Made by a program: the position numbers and the translations under genes. DNA of 64,000 nucleotides, taken from positions 21,738,722 to 21,802,721 of the forward strand of contig OX291550.1 in the NCBI GenBank assembly GCA_946406115.1, read 5' to 3'. Origin of the DNA: Apoda limacodes. Its lineage: Eukaryota; Arthropoda; Insecta; Lepidoptera; Limacodidae. The notes under the pieces are model-generated. The model was given only the letters and a program-made list of their open reading frames with translations. It searched no databases and was not told where the DNA came from. The first letter of the stretch is position 1; each line of letters begins with the position of its first letter. Shown in pieces: positions 1-11,560 of this stretch.

Positions 1-189
1 CTAGAATACTAGCTATGTTCTATCCAATGTCGGTGAGGCATTCATACCTGCCAGCTGAATGTATGAAAACGGTGGTTGTACCAATAATCAAAAATAAAAC
101 AGGTGATCAATCGGATAAAAGCAATTGTAGGCCCATCTCATTAGCAACGACTGTGGCTAAGGTAATGCAGCGTGCGGGGGCGTAAATAT

Positions 190-782
190 GCTGCTTCTAC
201 CTATTTCTATTTAGGTATCGGGATCTCTGCTAATAAAAAGACAACATCGGGAGTTCTTTTCTGTATTCAGATATTCTTTTCTATCGCCACAAGACATACA
301 TAGATTCATCTACTACCTAGGAGAATTATTATACAATATTAAACTTATCTGCAACACATCTTCTTCGATTAGGCCATCCTTCAATAGGCCTCGGGTCGTC
401 GTGTCGATACATTGGATAAAATATACATTAGGACATTAAATCACGATGGTGGCAATGATTGGAATATTTTGGATACTAGAGTATCTTACTTTAAGTACAC
501 TGGCAATGTAAAGCCATTCTACCAATTCTAGGGCTCCCTGATATAGACAGGAATCGACCCTCCAAATTTATATAGACTTGTCCGATCTATATTTTTCAAT
601 TGAATGTCAATTAATAACAAAATAATGACAAGCTCGAAATTCCGATTGTTTTTATTTAAAAACGCACTGACACCATCTATTATGTTTCCTCAAAACCAGT
701 ACGAAGTATTTGCTGCGTAAAAACGTTCGCTAGCCTATTTACTTCCTTTACATTCAACAAGAGGTCGTAACCTCTACAGTAC
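190..782. other. Insertion of unknown type inside the LINE RT
   Basis: The RT reading frame stops matching at about 188 and resumes at about 783, so this block is an insertion. It is AT-rich with no convincing ORF. Close to its right end is a small hairpin, AGAGGT-CGTA-ACCTCT (about 757-772). I found no matching terminal repeats and no clear target duplication, so the class is unknown. Confidence 0.45.
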
Positions 783-784
783 TG

Positions 785-1859
785 AACGGTTTGCTTGACC
801 GTATACTTAGCAAACATGTAAAGCTTAACGATGCTCAGTTTGGCTTTAGGCGGGGGCTCTCTACAGAAACTGCAGTACTGTGTCTCAAGCATACTGTCCG
901 GTACTATACAGACAGAAAAACCCCAGTCTACGCCTGTTTTCTGGACCTGTCAAAAGCTTTTGATATGGTGTCTCATAAAAAGCTCTGGCATAAAATGAAA
1001 GTCGAAACAAGCATACCTTATGAAATTATTAGCATATTTGATCATTGGTACTGCAACCAAATTAACGTTGTAAGTTGGGCGGCTGCAATGTCAGATTCGT
1101 ATGTGATGGGTTGTGGAGTGAGGCAAAGAGGACTGACCTCGCCACGGCTTTTTAACTTTTACATTAATGGGCTTATCGAGGAACTCAGCAACACCGGTGT
1201 TGGCTGCTCTATAGATGGTAATTTTATAAATAACATTAGTTACGCTGAAGATATGGTGCTATTGGGTCCCTCGATAAGTGCAATAAGAAAGCTCCTCAAG
1301 AGGTGTGAGCTATACATTGGGGTCCATGTGCTCAGGTATAATGTGACGAAAAGCGAACTACTAGTGTTGCAAGCACGTGTTCAAAAACTCTCAACTGTTC
1401 CACATGTCTACTTAGACTAGCTTTGAACTCTGGGTTTCGGACAGCCTTACAGACGATGAGGATATAGAAAGAGAGCGAAGGGCGTTGGCTGTTAGAAGCA
1501 ACATGCTGGCCCGCAGATTCGCGCGTTGCACAGAGGCAGTAAAAGTTTTACTTTTTAAGTCCTTTTGCCAGTCTTTTTATACGTGTAGTCTGTGGGTCAA
1601 CTATACGCAGAAAACAATCAACGCCCTACGCGTTCAGTATAATAACTCGTTCAGGATGTTGTTGGGGCTGCCGCAGCACTGCAGTGCATCAGGCATGTTT
1701 GCGAAATCACACACTGATGGTTTCCATGCCATCTTAAGAATACAAGCCGCGTCAATGCTAAGCCGTGTCCGGGGTAGCACAAACAATATACTGAGAGTGG
1801 TAGCTGGCAAAATAGATTGTCCGATGTTGTGGAAGGCAGCCCAGCTCCACATATTATAG
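785..1859 (+). pseudogene. LINE reverse transcriptase fragment, frameshifted
   Basis: RT of the CR1/jockey type, in two reading frames. The first (791-1420) has the QFGFRRG block, the DLSKAFDMV block (catalytic Asp of motif A), a GVRQRG block where GVRQGG/GVRQGC is usual, and the motif C box written YAEDMV instead of YADDMV. The second catalytic Asp pair is therefore damaged. A frame change near 1410-1480 leads to the C-terminal 'thumb' part (1485-1859), which contains LFKSFCQSFYTCSLW and LLGLPQHCSASGMF, typical of the region downstream of RT in these elements. The altered catalytic box and frameshift show a dead copy. Confidence 0.75.
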
Positions 1860-2264
1860 TTAAATTTTATTATTAATTTTGATTATTTAATTTTTGACTT
1901 TTTTACTTTTAATTTTTGACTTTTTTACTTTTAATTTTTGACTTTTTATTTTTGCCATTGTAATTTCTGGGTATTAATTTATAATTTAAAATAAATATCC
2001 AATTTTTTACAATTTAAAATTCAAAGTAAAATTTTAAATTTATTTATTTTTAAATTTTTAAATAATATCTTATTTTTAATTTTATATTTTTTGTTATAAT
2101 TTCAAGTTTTTGCTATTTATCTGGACTAACTACAAACATCTTTTTAAGTTTTTTTATGACTAACATTAATATGGAATAAGTTGTCTGAAATAAAAAAATT
2201 GAATTGAATTGAATAAGCCGCGGGGACCGCTTACCGTAGGCACAGAAACAGGACCGTAGACTAT

Positions 2265-2640
2265 ACGTATTAGCCTCTTAAATAAGCTCAAAGTCGGTCA
2301 GCGAGCTATGGAAAAACCATGCTCTATGTTTGCTTGACAAAATCTTGAATGAGAACTAAACTTACCGGCATAGTACAAACAGCAAATTGAACTGGGAATG
2401 TGCAGTTCACATCGCTCGTCGAACCAAAAAGGTTGGGTAGGAAAAGCTTTCAAGTGGCGACATATTGGAAGACGCAACGTGGGATAACACCAAAGAGAAT
2501 ATAAAGATACTACGACACTACCAGGTGGACAGCTACAGAAAGCCGATGGGTGCGAGCGGAGGTTCAGGATCGGCCGTTGTGGAGATATATGGATTCTGTT
2601 CTACGTTCAGCAGTGGACGTCTTCTGGCTGAAACGGTGAC
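2265..2640 (+). mobile_element. RTE-type LINE, 3' terminal fragment
   Basis: A degenerate copy of the C-terminal end of an RTE-like LINE. It lines up with the intact-looking segments at 20050-20420 and (reverse strand) 52680-53080: a leucine-rich stretch followed by GQRAM, an 'IARRT' block, a 'TPR.WTD' type segment, and the ending AGCAGTGGACGTCTTCTGGCTGA (cf. AGCAGAGGACGTTTTCGGCTGA at 20408). Several stops and frame changes. It starts directly after the preceding LINE. Confidence 0.6.
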
Positions 2641-3068
2641 GACAAGAACTCTTGTTTACCGATGCAACAAACATTGTTTTCACATAATATATACATTCCA
2701 CAGAACCATAAAATTTCTGTGCAAATCCCAGTGACACATTCAATTTTTTTTGGGTTTATGTATCGCCATAAAAGAGACTTTATGTTGATTACGTTACGCT
2801 TTTATTTCACCGTTATGCGTTTTGTAACAATATATTTACACAACTCAGATGATAATAGGGAATTAACATACATACATAACATTACGCTTATTTCCCGCAG
2901 TGATATAGGTAGTTACTATAGACATCCACTTCTCATACTAGGCGAAAGAATAAAAATGGAAGGGCCGATAGAGGCAAACATCGTTAAACGTATCACGCAC
3001 TAAGTACTTAATGATTTATTTGGGATTAAAATAAAACATTTCCTTACAAACATTATTATGGTGTTCCT
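2641..3068. other. No recognisable feature
   Basis: AT-rich. An open stretch at 2662-3003 (113 codons) has no composition or motif suggesting a real protein. I see no RNA gene or repeat here. Confidence 0.4.
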
Positions 3069-3071
3069 TTT

Positions 3072-3292
3072 TAGGGTTCCGTACCCAAAAGGGCAAAAAC
3101 GGGACCCTATTACTAAGACTCCGCTGTCCGTCCGTCCATCCTCATGTTCTGATTCCGTTTTATCTCATGAACCATGATAGTTAGACAGTTAAAATTTTCA
3201 CAGCATGTATTTCTATTGCCGCTATAACAACAAATACTAAAACAGAATAAAATAAATATTTAAGGGGGCTCCCATACAACAAACGTAATTTT
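3072..3292 (-). repeat. AGGGTTCCGTA-terminated lepidopteran repeat
   Basis: Begins TTTTTAGGGTTCCGTACCC and continues with the 'gggaccctattactaagactccgctgtccgtccgtcc' type body (short quotes of it at 3108-3140) and 'tctcatgaaccatgatag', ending near the 'gggggctcccatacaacaaacg' segment at 3265. I recognise this as a very common dispersed lepidopteran repeat. It has no coding capacity. Relatives sharing the same end lie at 5700-5795, 22758-22870, 44105-44240 and 51225-51730. The strand is given by analogy with the 51.2 kb copy, which reads toward the AGGGTTCCG end. Confidence 0.6.
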
Positions 3293-3312
3293 TAATAGAT
3301 AATGGTACCGGG

Positions 3313-3680
3313 GACCGGACTTACAACTTAATATAGCAGCAACCTTTCCTACGTGTTGAACTATAGTTGATCTTCGCTGAATTATGTATACTAAGTTTTT
3401 GGGCGCCATTTAGCTTCAACTGAAGGTCGTTGGAGATGTCACTACCAAGAATTCCAAGCTCTTGGACAGAATGGTCTTGATTTAATAAGAGTTTCCCGCG
3501 ATTTTCTTTCACAACAGATTGGGAGATGTTTGCACGGTCTCTATGATAAGCGTCTCTGCGTACTATCATCTGCATAGCAACGCAGAAAAAACCAGCGTTA
3601 ACTTTCATGCTATCAAAGCGACTAGCGACGACTACGGCTCGTATGCGTCCGCCATACAGATAACTAGGCACCCTTTTTTA
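3313..3680 (-). pseudogene. Jockey-type RT fragment
   Basis: The minus-strand reading frame (3671-3321) contains RANISQSVVKENRGKLL and, further on, LGILGSDISNDLQL. These match the order of the fragment at 57530-57630 (RANIPRSVVEEKRGELV) and the usual lepidopteran jockey ORF2 region just after the YADD box ('GILGVDIS'). The segment between is shortened. It is a short internal piece with neither end of the element. Family assignment is by recognition; the remnant is not functional. Confidence 0.6.
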
Positions 3681-3689
3681 CATGCCTTT

Positions 3690-4684
3690 GACCACTTCAT
3701 AAGATAGCAACTTCTAAGATAGACGAACCCGGTGCCGGACCCGATTGACCGCTTGAGAGAAAGGGCATGTGAGTGGACTGTGAGATAAACAAGAAGGTCG
3801 AACAACCGTGGCGAAAGGCGTAAAGGCGGGTCCTGATCAAATGGGTTTTTTTAAGGTATCTTAAGAAACTGAGTCAATCACACGCTCTCTCACCTTCAAG
3901 AGGAGAGAGGTGATCCATTTAATATTGGATGTAGGCTTTCCTCATATTTCTCCACAATGGCCGGTTTAAAACTGAGGTAATAACAATAAAGATAAAATAC
4001 AATTTACCATGAAACACTATTTCAATGCAAGTACATTGCTGAATATTCGTGATGCATAATATCTTGCGCCTTCTATCTCAGCAATTCACGTACCCATAGT
4101 TAGCAATATCAAACAAATGTAATGGATGCTTAGTCACGTTCGGAAAATAGCGTTTACATTTCTACACAACTGTTCCACAGACTATTGTACCATCCATTGA
4201 TACTGCACCCATAATAAAGTGTAACTATGCAATAAGAAGAGTAAATTTATTCTTAGTATACATAATTAAGCTGGGTTAATTAAATAAACGAAAATAAAAT
4301 ACGTCGTCATACCCTTAATTAAAATTTCATTTAAGGTTAAGAATTCAATTATCGCCACTTCGAAATTAATTTAGTTTTTATCCTAAATATGAGTAAGTAT
4401 ATTTTTAATTTCATTACATTAGGTTATAAATTTAATTTCATAGTTTAATAAGAAAAGTGAACTTAAGTTGAGGCTATAAACAAAAAATGCGAGACTTTGC
4501 CTAATTAACTACATAAATTCTCATAAAAAAAATACTATATAATAGCAACAATTTTTTCTCAATAATTAAGACGGAGTTTTGCAAACATTTAAAAATTTGT
4601 TGAGTATTTCGAGGGTAGGTATACCAAAATATGATTATTTTAGTATAACTACCCTCCAAACTTTCGTTCTTTTTTATGTACTTA
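3690..4684. other. Mostly featureless AT-rich DNA
   Basis: At 3725-3900 there is a more GC-rich patch (a segment reading GVKAGPDQM on the plus strand near 3815-3845) that may be a worn LINE scrap. The rest, to 4684, is AT-rich without ORFs or repeats I can name. Confidence 0.3.
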
Positions 4685-4687
4685 TAA

Positions 4688-4815
4688 CTAGCTTCTGCCC
4701 GCGGCTCTGGTGGGATTCCTACGACAATTCCTTGATTTTGAAGTAAAAAAGTTTGCTATAGCGATAGTTCGGCTACGTGGGATTCGGTTACACTTATTCC
4801 TTGGAAAACGGGGAG
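4688..4815 (+). repeat. Lep1-like repeat, 5' end only
   Basis: Starts CTAGCTTCTGCCCGCGGCTC and reaches the 'gtgggattcggtta' segment, as in the longer copies at 23808 and 24140. The usual 3' part ending 'aaactttcgcatttataata' is missing, so the copy is truncated. Bases 4816-5160 after it show only an A-run (4928-4941) and AT-rich sequence. Confidence 0.55.
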
Positions 4816-5269
4816 CCCTTGAGCGTTGGGCGCTATGTGGGCTGAGGTTCTTTCAGAGTCACGCCCCAAAAAGCCGGGTGAAGCACTAATGGCTGCAGCC
4901 AACAGCCAACTGCATTGACAGTCCAGAAAAAAAAAAAAAACTACACAAGTTCGACTTTATGTGACATCGAATTTATAGAAAGATAGTTATGTAAATAGGT
5001 TGTTTTAAATCTGTATGTAGAATTTCTGGTAAATGATGTGGTAATAAATCTGCAGCGTTACAAGTTTATCTAAAACAAAAATACCTTGATGAAAAAAATG
5101 TGTGAACCGTTTTCGGATTATTGAAATTCAGGTAAAGTACTGCGGAACATCGATATGATCGATATTCAGTTACTTATCCTGACAATATGATTTTTTTTTT
5201 GTGATATTGCTTTAAAAGCTTTAAAAAGTATTTTTGTATTTAATAATAGCCCAATGCTTAAAAACATAA

Positions 5270-5795
5270 ACACCAATGCTTATTTATGCTACATGATATT
5301 GTTTCTTGCCAAAATTCATGATTCTAGGTCAACGTATATATAAGGTTTTGATTACCTTGCAAGCGTTAAAATATGCAGCATAAACAGCTGTAGGTATCTT
5401 TTGATTGCGTTGCCAGAAGTTAGATTTTTCTGACTGCTCCAAGGGATTGCAGACCGGCGGGTCGATTTCGTAAAAAGATTGCTAACCTTTTTTGAAAGAA
5501 ATAAGATATACATTGCGGTTTCGCGACAATCGATGAATTTCATACGTAATTTCAAATGCGCAATGTACATCTTATTTCTATGGATTTCAAACGAGAGTTG
5601 TAAGCTATCATTTTACGGAATCGAGCCGCTGAGTTCAGCTTGATACCTTAACGCGTGCCTGGGAAACAGGGTCTTGACAGACGGACAACAAAGTCATTTT
5701 ATAAGGGTTCCCTTTTTACCCTAAGAGCAGATAGACAGACAGCGTAAGTTTAGTAATAGGGCTCCGTTAGCACCGTTAGGGTACGAAACCCTTAA
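5270..5795 (+). repeat. Dispersed lepidopteran repeat ('GATTCTAGGTCAACG' family), long copy
   Basis: Carries GATTCTAGGTCAACG, 'aaatatgcagcataaacagctgta', 'gactgctccaagggattgcagaccggcgggtcgatttcgtaaaaagattgctaacc' (5433-5490) and ends 'gggtcttgacagacggacaacaaagtcattttataagggttcc' (5669-5710). I recognise it as a common lepidopteran repeat. At 5735-5795 it runs into a piece that is the reverse complement of the start of the repeat at 3072 (GACAGACAGCG...TAGTAATAGGG...GGTACGAAACCC), so two repeat families are joined here. Long quotations are avoided; the segments are at the positions given. Confidence 0.55.
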
Positions 5796-5799
5796 CGAA

Positions 5800-6639
5800 A
5801 CAAGCTAAGGCAGCCTTTTATCATTAATATATGAACTACTAAACTCTTATTTATAGCGAGGTATTGTAAATACTAAGTACCTACACAAAGCTTAGACGAA
5901 CGTTTCTCAAACTCAAATTCGTACTTTCCAATATTTGCACCATATTGTTATAATAGCGAAAATAAATTGCTTGATTTTCAACTTTTTCCTCTCTCGCTAA
6001 CCCGTCATCCCCAATCACGTCGTCGGCAATGCCCCGTATAAACGAGTTATGGAAATTAAGTTAACTTTATTTGCAATGTTCAAATATTTCATATTTTTCT
6101 CGACTTTTTACCTTTATGAATAATCAGAAATTACATTTTCCATTTAATTAAATTTAACGTAACAGACTTTAAAAAGCTTTATAACTTCTTTTAGAGGACG
6201 ATAACTTTAGCAGACAGTATCCTACTCTTACAAACAGCAGTCATTTATGCTGTGATGGTGACACTCTCTCTGAAAAGATACTTATGGTTTATAATTATAT
6301 ATTTATATATTATAATTATATATACTTATTAATACTTATCTTGCCTTCCATTAGGCTGCCATCGTTCATTTATGATTTCGTATGTAAACAAAGCGAATTT
6401 CAAAAATGTGCTTCTACGTCAAATTCAATTATTGTCAAGTGTATATAAGAAACTTGAATATGAAACCGCGCGCCATTCTCTACTGTCAATTAAAGCTTTC
6501 TTATATATTAAAAATAATTTTAACTGTTTAAAATTTAAATATAAAGAAACGTAGAAAAATACCCACTTCTTATATGTAGAAAGTTCTTCAATCATGAACT
6601 CAAGTCTTACAGGTTTATGCCTTAATAATCAGTTTTTGG
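5800..6639. other. No recognisable feature
   Basis: AT-rich. It includes a TATA-type alternating stretch at 6290-6340 (TATAATTATATATTTATATA and similar). The 60-codon open stretch at 6372-6554 shows no protein-like features. Confidence 0.35.
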
Positions 6640-6905
6640 ACATTTTCCTATATTTGTGATGTAACATCTTGCTTCCTGCTAAATTAGTGATTCTAGGTCA
6701 ACGGGAAGTACCCCATAGGTTTTGGTTTATTTGTGTCACAATATGCGACAAAAATTACCCTATTTTGAGATATCTTTTTTTATTGCATTGGCTTTTTAAG
6801 TGACTTTAAGTGACCGTAGACTTTGGTATTTGATACTAATTTTAACTTGATACCTCCACGCGTTCATAAGTAAAAAGGTCTTGATAGAAAGACCGACAAA
6901 CTTTT
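6640..6905 (+). repeat. Second, degenerate copy of the 5270-5795 repeat
   Basis: Shares GATTCTAGGTCAACGGGAAG, the 'tttgtgtcacaatatgcgacaaaaatta' equivalent, 'gtgaccgtagac', 'tgatacctccacgcgttc' and 'ggtcttgatagaaagaccgacaaa' in the same order as the copy 1.3 kb upstream, in the same orientation. It is shorter and more diverged. Confidence 0.5.
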
Positions 6906-7379
6906 CTTAATTGTGTTATTACTACAAATTAACGAATTTAGATTTTTTTCCTATTTTCGTAATTTTTTTTTTGCTTTGCTTGGTATATCATGATTTTAGG
7001 CCAAAGTAATAATTTTCTTGTTAGGTAATAGGTGCACTTTATTTTTATCAAATTCCTTGCGAAATTTATTAAAATTTAATTATACTTATTTATTCTTTGA
7101 TTTCATTTTATTCGTATAATATGTAATTCAAATATAGACCAGATTTCTGCAATCTTTATTGTTATAAAACAATGTTTAAATACAACAATTTTTTTCAATA
7201 AAATCAGTATACATTTTTTTTAATTCAAAATATATGAACAAAATTCAAAATAACAAAACAGAACAATTCTATTGTTGCGTTAAAGTGTATGAGATTCTTG
7301 TACCATCAAAATTAATGCACCTAGAATTGGTAATTAGCGACATCTAGTAGCTATTTCGTTTTAACACCCAGAATGTCTA
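6906..7379. other. No recognisable feature
   Basis: AT-rich. It has one more 'catgattttaggccaa' motif (6988-7005) that could be a scrap of the preceding repeat family. Nothing else is seen. Confidence 0.3.
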
Positions 7380-7480
7380 CAGAAATGTTTGCCATTTCAA
7401 CCCATTTCGTCGCTCTGTGGAAGGTTGCAGCCGGCCACACTACCAACTAGGCTGCAAGGGAATCAACTGAATCACAAACA
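7380..7480 (-). repeat. tRNA-derived SINE fragment (reverse)
   Basis: The segment GCCGGCCACACTACCAACTAGGCTGCAAGGGA matches the tRNA-like head of the SINE at 22300-22370 (GGCCACACTGGCAACTAGGCCGCGAGGGA there), which carries a readable B box. Here the B box region is degraded. Confidence 0.45.
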
Positions 7481-8379
7481 ACCATAGAGCAACACGGCAT
7501 CCTGAAGTGAATGAGGGGAGGGGGGGTGTCTATGCAAACTACATTTGAAAATTCGTAATCAAAAGGCCCAACGTCATTAGTAAAATTTAATTTTTCAAAT
7601 GTACATCATAGGTGTTCCCGACGATGTTCTTTTGTGAACGAGTTGTGAGCGAGCTAACAGTTTCTGAACAGTGAGCTAACTCATTTATACATCATATAGC
7701 GATGGCGGCGGAGAAATTTCGATGTAAACTTGCAATGTAATTTGCATGTTAAAGTTTAACATTTATTCGATACTGGAATTCGTTTTTAAATTTATATTTG
7801 TAATAATTTTGATCGATAATGTTTTAGTTAATATGAGCTTCAGATTTTTAAGTTTAACGCTTTAGCTTAGTTTATTTTTAATAATCTTATCTGTTACTCA
7901 TAAGATTAAACAATTAACATATCTCTTTATACATTCATATCAATTCGTGTTGCTGTATTTGTCAAAAGTACCCATAAAAATGTATTTTGCTTAAACTGGC
8001 TTAGTAAAAAAATTTACGTCATAACTTTAGACCGGAACTCTTGATAACAAATTGAAATTTTAAAATAATAATGCTGTACTTTTTATACTTTTTTTATCAA
8101 TTTAAAGATTTTAGGCTCCTGCTTTTGGTATTTGGCAATGGTACTCGAAAATCTACGATAGATCTAAGATATTACAATTTCGTCGTGTACATCTGTTCGT
8201 ATGTCACAGCCCTATTTTACCATCTTTGCATCAATTTTAGACATCAGTAAATGAAGTAATGCGGTTAAGCTGCAGGTCAGGTCGCAGCTTAAGCACTTGA
8301 AGCTTTAGCTCAAGTCGACCAAGAGTGATTCAGGTTCTAATCATTTTGTTCCCACAAGTATATAGGACATAAACGGCCC
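7481..8379. other. No recognisable feature
   Basis: AT-rich, with a G-run at 7517-7529 and a patch at 7600-7720 of moderate GC. No ORF, tRNA or repeat that I recognise. Confidence 0.3.
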
Positions 8380-8384
8380 AACGC

Positions 8385-9025
8385 CCTAGAGGTCCAGTGT
8401 AGGGGATAAGGGCTTCAGTACAACAGGCTTCGCTCCGGTACCCTGCAGCACAAGGGTATATTAGGGGTATGACATGTTTATTCAGCCTCATATAATTCAG
8501 CCCTCGGCACGTGATTACCTTGGCATTGGGTCATCCATCTCATCAAGTAGGATTCACATTTAGCCCAAACTCGATGGGATTGTGTCGTTTAATTACGGAC
8601 TTCCTGTGGCCACCTTCCAGTTTCATCATTAGAACCGGGAGACCATCTAGAGACAAGATACTAGCTAAGACAAATCATACGAGCCCAAACTCTATGGGGT
8701 TATGTCATTTTATAACGGAGTTCCTATGGCCACCTTCCAGCTCCATCATCAGACCCCGGATACCATGTAAAGACAAAGTACTCGACAAGATTATCGTTGG
8801 GATTGCGTCGATTCATTTGACAGCTCCCACTGGTCACATTCCAGTTCCATCTTCAGATCAGCTTCATGTAATCATAATATTGCATTGTCACGCGAAATAC
8901 ATATGCGTACAAAATTTCAGCTTAATCGGAAACCGGAAAGTGTATTAAATTTAACTTGAAAGATTTCATTACAGACAGACAACGGGCAAGTGAAACTAAA
9001 TAAAAGCTTGTAAAATGTGTACTCT
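8385..9025 (+). repeat. Modular tandem repeat of lepidopteran type
   Basis: Two adjacent modules of about 120 bp each begin 'agcccaaactcgatggg' (8560) and 'agcccaaactctatggg' (8680). Each runs through 'acggacttcctgtggccacc' or its variant and 'ttccagctccatcatcaga'. A third, diverged module follows at about 8795. The tail 'aaatttcagcttaatcggaaaccggaaa' to 'gtgaaactaaataaaagcttgtaaaa' (8908-9018) is a familiar lepidopteran repeat end. The 145-codon open stretch at 8511-8948 is a by-product of this repeat and not a gene. Confidence 0.55.
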
Positions 9026-9782
9026 TGTAATATTTATACCGCGGGTTCTGAAAATTTAAAAAAAAATACTATACTAGAGCTTTACAAACACTTTTTTTAG
9101 GAAATCGTTTTATATGTTTTTCAGAAATCCGTAAAAACTCTCATTTTACGCAAGCGACACGCACATAGCCGGTTTATAGCTGGCTAAGAAGCTGTAATTT
9201 CCATTTATTATTTTTCTTGTTATAATCATCCATTTTATATGTAAATATGTTTCTCTTTACTAAGAAAGGGACGAAAATAAATGCCAAGGTTTTTGTCCCT
9301 ACGGATTTGTAGCCGACCGCAATATTAACTTTATTCGATGTTTGTAACATTAATTTTCCACGCTCAGTTTTCCTCCGAAAATAAGTAAATAAAATATCTA
9401 AATATAAAAATTAAATTTAAAAAAAATCTATAGGTGTCGTGGCCTGGACCCGGTTGAAACGAAGCTCCTTTTGCTATCTATGTACATGTACCTTTTTTTT
9501 CTGATCTGACTATGCAGTTAGCTGATGCAGCCATTACTGCTTCACCGGACTTTTGGGTCGAGACTCTGAAGGTGGAAGGCCGCCTAACGATAGTTTTTTG
9601 ACCGTGCCAAGGTCGGTTGAGGGGATGATAGGTTGGACTACATGTAACGGGTACACAATAATGTACCGACGGGTTGAAACACAAACACTATGTGGAATCG
9701 TCTAATTGTCGAAGTACTGCCCGCAGTCAAGGAATGAAAGCCGGAAGGTTAACATAGGAACTCTATGACGAAACGACGTAAT
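9026..9782. other. AT-rich DNA with one unassigned GC-richer block
   Basis: 9026-9430 is AT-rich with nothing recognisable. 9430-9782 has higher GC and unique-looking sequence (for example 'gtgtcgtggcctggacccgg' at 9435). An open frame on the minus strand (9478-9684, 68 codons) has no motif I know. It may be an eroded repeat. Confidence 0.3.
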
Positions 9783-10070
9783 CCCATCGAGTTTCAGCTT
9801 GTTTGATATGTTTTGACAAGTACTCTGGTCTTAGTGATATCCAGGGTCTGCTGATGAAGGAACTCCTCATCGAGTTTGGGCTCGTTTCATTTGTCGTGTG
9901 AAGTGCTGAGCATTTGGGCTCCATCATCAATCCAGCTCTATGACATTATAATATAACATAGTCTTCCGCATCACATATATGTATGCCAAATTTTAGCTGA
10001 CCTAAAACACCGGATATTGGGTCAATTTTACTTGCAAGATTACAAACATGCAATACAAGCACAGAATACA
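9783..10070 (+). repeat. Diverged copy of the modular repeat, with an inverted head
   Basis: 'ATCCCATCGAGTTTC' (9781) and 'CTCATCGAGTTTGGGCTC' (9867) are reverse complements of the module start at 8560. From 9915 the sequence 'ggctccatcatcaatccagctc' and 'gccaaattttagctgacc ... tacttgcaagatt' runs in the plus orientation like the tail at 8880-8965. Head and tail thus have opposite orientations. Confidence 0.45.
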
Positions 10071-10285
10071 AACTGATTAACTGACTGACTGAATGATGTT
10101 TTATAATTGTGGAGTTTTAAATTTTTGTATATGTGGAGGCAGATTGTATGTACAATAGTAGTTAGTAAATATACTAACTTAAATTTTATCTGTCGGGCAG
10201 GTTCCTGAGATAAACGTGTGTAACAAATCGACGAATGGGCAAGCAGACAGACATGCATGCGAGTATTCTTACAAGGGTTCTAATT

Positions 10286-10776
10286 AACTTCTCTTGAGAA
10301 GTTATTGGAATAGGTCCGAAAATTTTGTGTTTCTTTACGTTTCAAGACTTGGAGAATCATTTGCATTCATTTTTAGAGTGATGTCTGTGTGTGTATGAGT
10401 TTGTGTGTGTGTGTACGTATGTATGTATGTATGTATGTAGACATTTTTTAGCTTTCGATTCCTCAATAACTACTGGACCGAATCGCTCTGATGACATATC
10501 AATCGATACGCCACGACATGCCTCAGATCTGAAAGGAGTCTGAAATAAATCCGTCCAGCGGTTCGTTTTTTATCCGTAAAAAACTGACTTTTTTATGCAC
10601 GCAACATAAATTTCATGTATCGAGGGGTAGTGAAGGGTTTTCGAGGGTGCTGATTTCCAATTTTTTAATCAGTTTTTTAAAATTCAAAATGGCGGATCCA
10701 ATATGACGTAATTTTTTTTTGTAAAAGAATTTTTCTCAAGAGAAGTTGCATGTACGGTACTTGCTGCCGAACCAAT
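10286..10776 (-). repeat. About 500 bp repeat, copy 1 (inverted relative to copy at 21.6 kb)
   Basis: Nearly the full reverse complement of 21611-22127. The ends carry palindromes: AACTTCTCTTGAGAAGTT at 10286-10303, and TTCTCAAGAGAAGTTG at 10733-10748, followed by the conserved 'CATGTACGGTACTTGCTGCCGAACC'-type end (10749-10773). Inside are GT/GTAT microsatellites (10384-10440) and 'aaaatggcggatccaatatgacgtaa'. No coding capacity. The shared terminal AACTTCTCTTGAGAA suggests a short terminal inverted repeat, so a non-autonomous DNA transposon is likely. Confidence 0.65.
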
Positions 10777-10789
10777 TTTTATTATTTTA

Positions 10790-11394
10790 GAGTACCCAAA
10801 ATTCAGGTTATGGAACTATCACATACTAAATGTCGAGGGAATAGTCTTAATACCTAGTTATATGAAGTTTCATACACTACTTTATCTTCACTTATGTTAC
10901 GGTAAAATAAAAGAGAAAAGTGAAGACAAAAATGACTAAATCTTGATTTTACAGACAAAAGGTTGGAGGTATTTTTGTTGCTGCTTCTAATATATCCGGT
11001 GGAGTTAAATTTACCTTTGTGTCTACGCTACTCGTCACTCACTTTGTTTTCAAACTTCGAGTTTTGTAATCTGTCCCATGGGCTGCGCAATAGCCTCCCA
11101 AAATTGGGCTTACTTTAGAAATAGAAGCTTTTTGTTTTCTCTTTTTGTCAACAACCGCCATTTTGTTGCGAGAAAGTGCGGGTTCGCTTTGTTTCAGTCA
11201 CACTCTTGGACCTTTTTTTTTACTGCTAACTAGGAATTGCGCTGTTCAGTTTCAAATATCTATGGGTATACCGTACTATAATCGTATGTTTATGGGTATA
11301 CCGTACTATTATTTTTTGCTACATTTGAAAAGTACAAAAACAAGACTATTTGTACGAAATGCTCCAGTTACTGTATCAGCAACCCTGTGGCTTA
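10790..11394. other. No recognisable gene
   Basis: AT-rich. A short direct repeat, TATGGGTATACCGTACTAT, occurs at about 11261 and 11291. Nothing else assignable. Confidence 0.3.
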
Positions 11395-11560
11395 TTGCGG
11401 TTTATAACACGTTTGTATGCTAATGTCGCTCCCGAAATACGCATGAGGCCTGGTGGCCGGATAGTGAGATTTTGCTGAGCTTATCGTATCCCACCACACA
11501 CTTTTAAGCTCATTTCGCACATCAATTGTGTAACTGTAAATAAAATTGTAACGAAATTCC
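11395..11560 (+). repeat. Dispersed repeat, paired with 52085-52245
   Basis: Shares with the 52.1 kb segment, in the same order: 'ttgtatgctaatgtcgctcccgaaat' / 'atatgcaaatgttgcttccgaaat', 'gcatgaggcc' / 'ggatgaggcc', 'tttgctgagcttatcgt' / 'ttcgctgagtcttatcgt', and 'tgtaactgtaaataaaat' / 'tgtataactgtaaacaaaat'. Both are in direct orientation. The family is unknown. Confidence 0.5.

Larger units (their letters stand above)
1..2215 (+). mobile_element. Non-LTR retrotransposon remnant, CR1/Daphne-like, interrupted
   Basis: Reverse transcriptase sequence begins at the window edge. Bases 22-171 read in one frame through a motif of the form RPISLATTVAKV, which is RT block 1-2 of CR1/jockey-type LINEs. 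The same protein resumes at about 785. Between them lie roughly 590 unrelated bases. Coding signal continues to 1859, followed by an AT-rich 3' UTR with a repeated ATTTTTGACTTTTTTACTTT unit at about 1888-1950. The element ends in short TTGAA repeats at 2198-2215, the kind of 3' microsatellite tail seen in CR1-like LINEs instead of poly(A). It is truncated at the 5' end by the window. The family name is my recognition; the clade (CR1/Daphne) is inferred. Confidence 0.7.

Noticed and set aside
8511..8948. 145-codon open frame
   Set aside because: It lies entirely in the modular non-coding repeat; the repeated peptide segment follows from the DNA module duplication.
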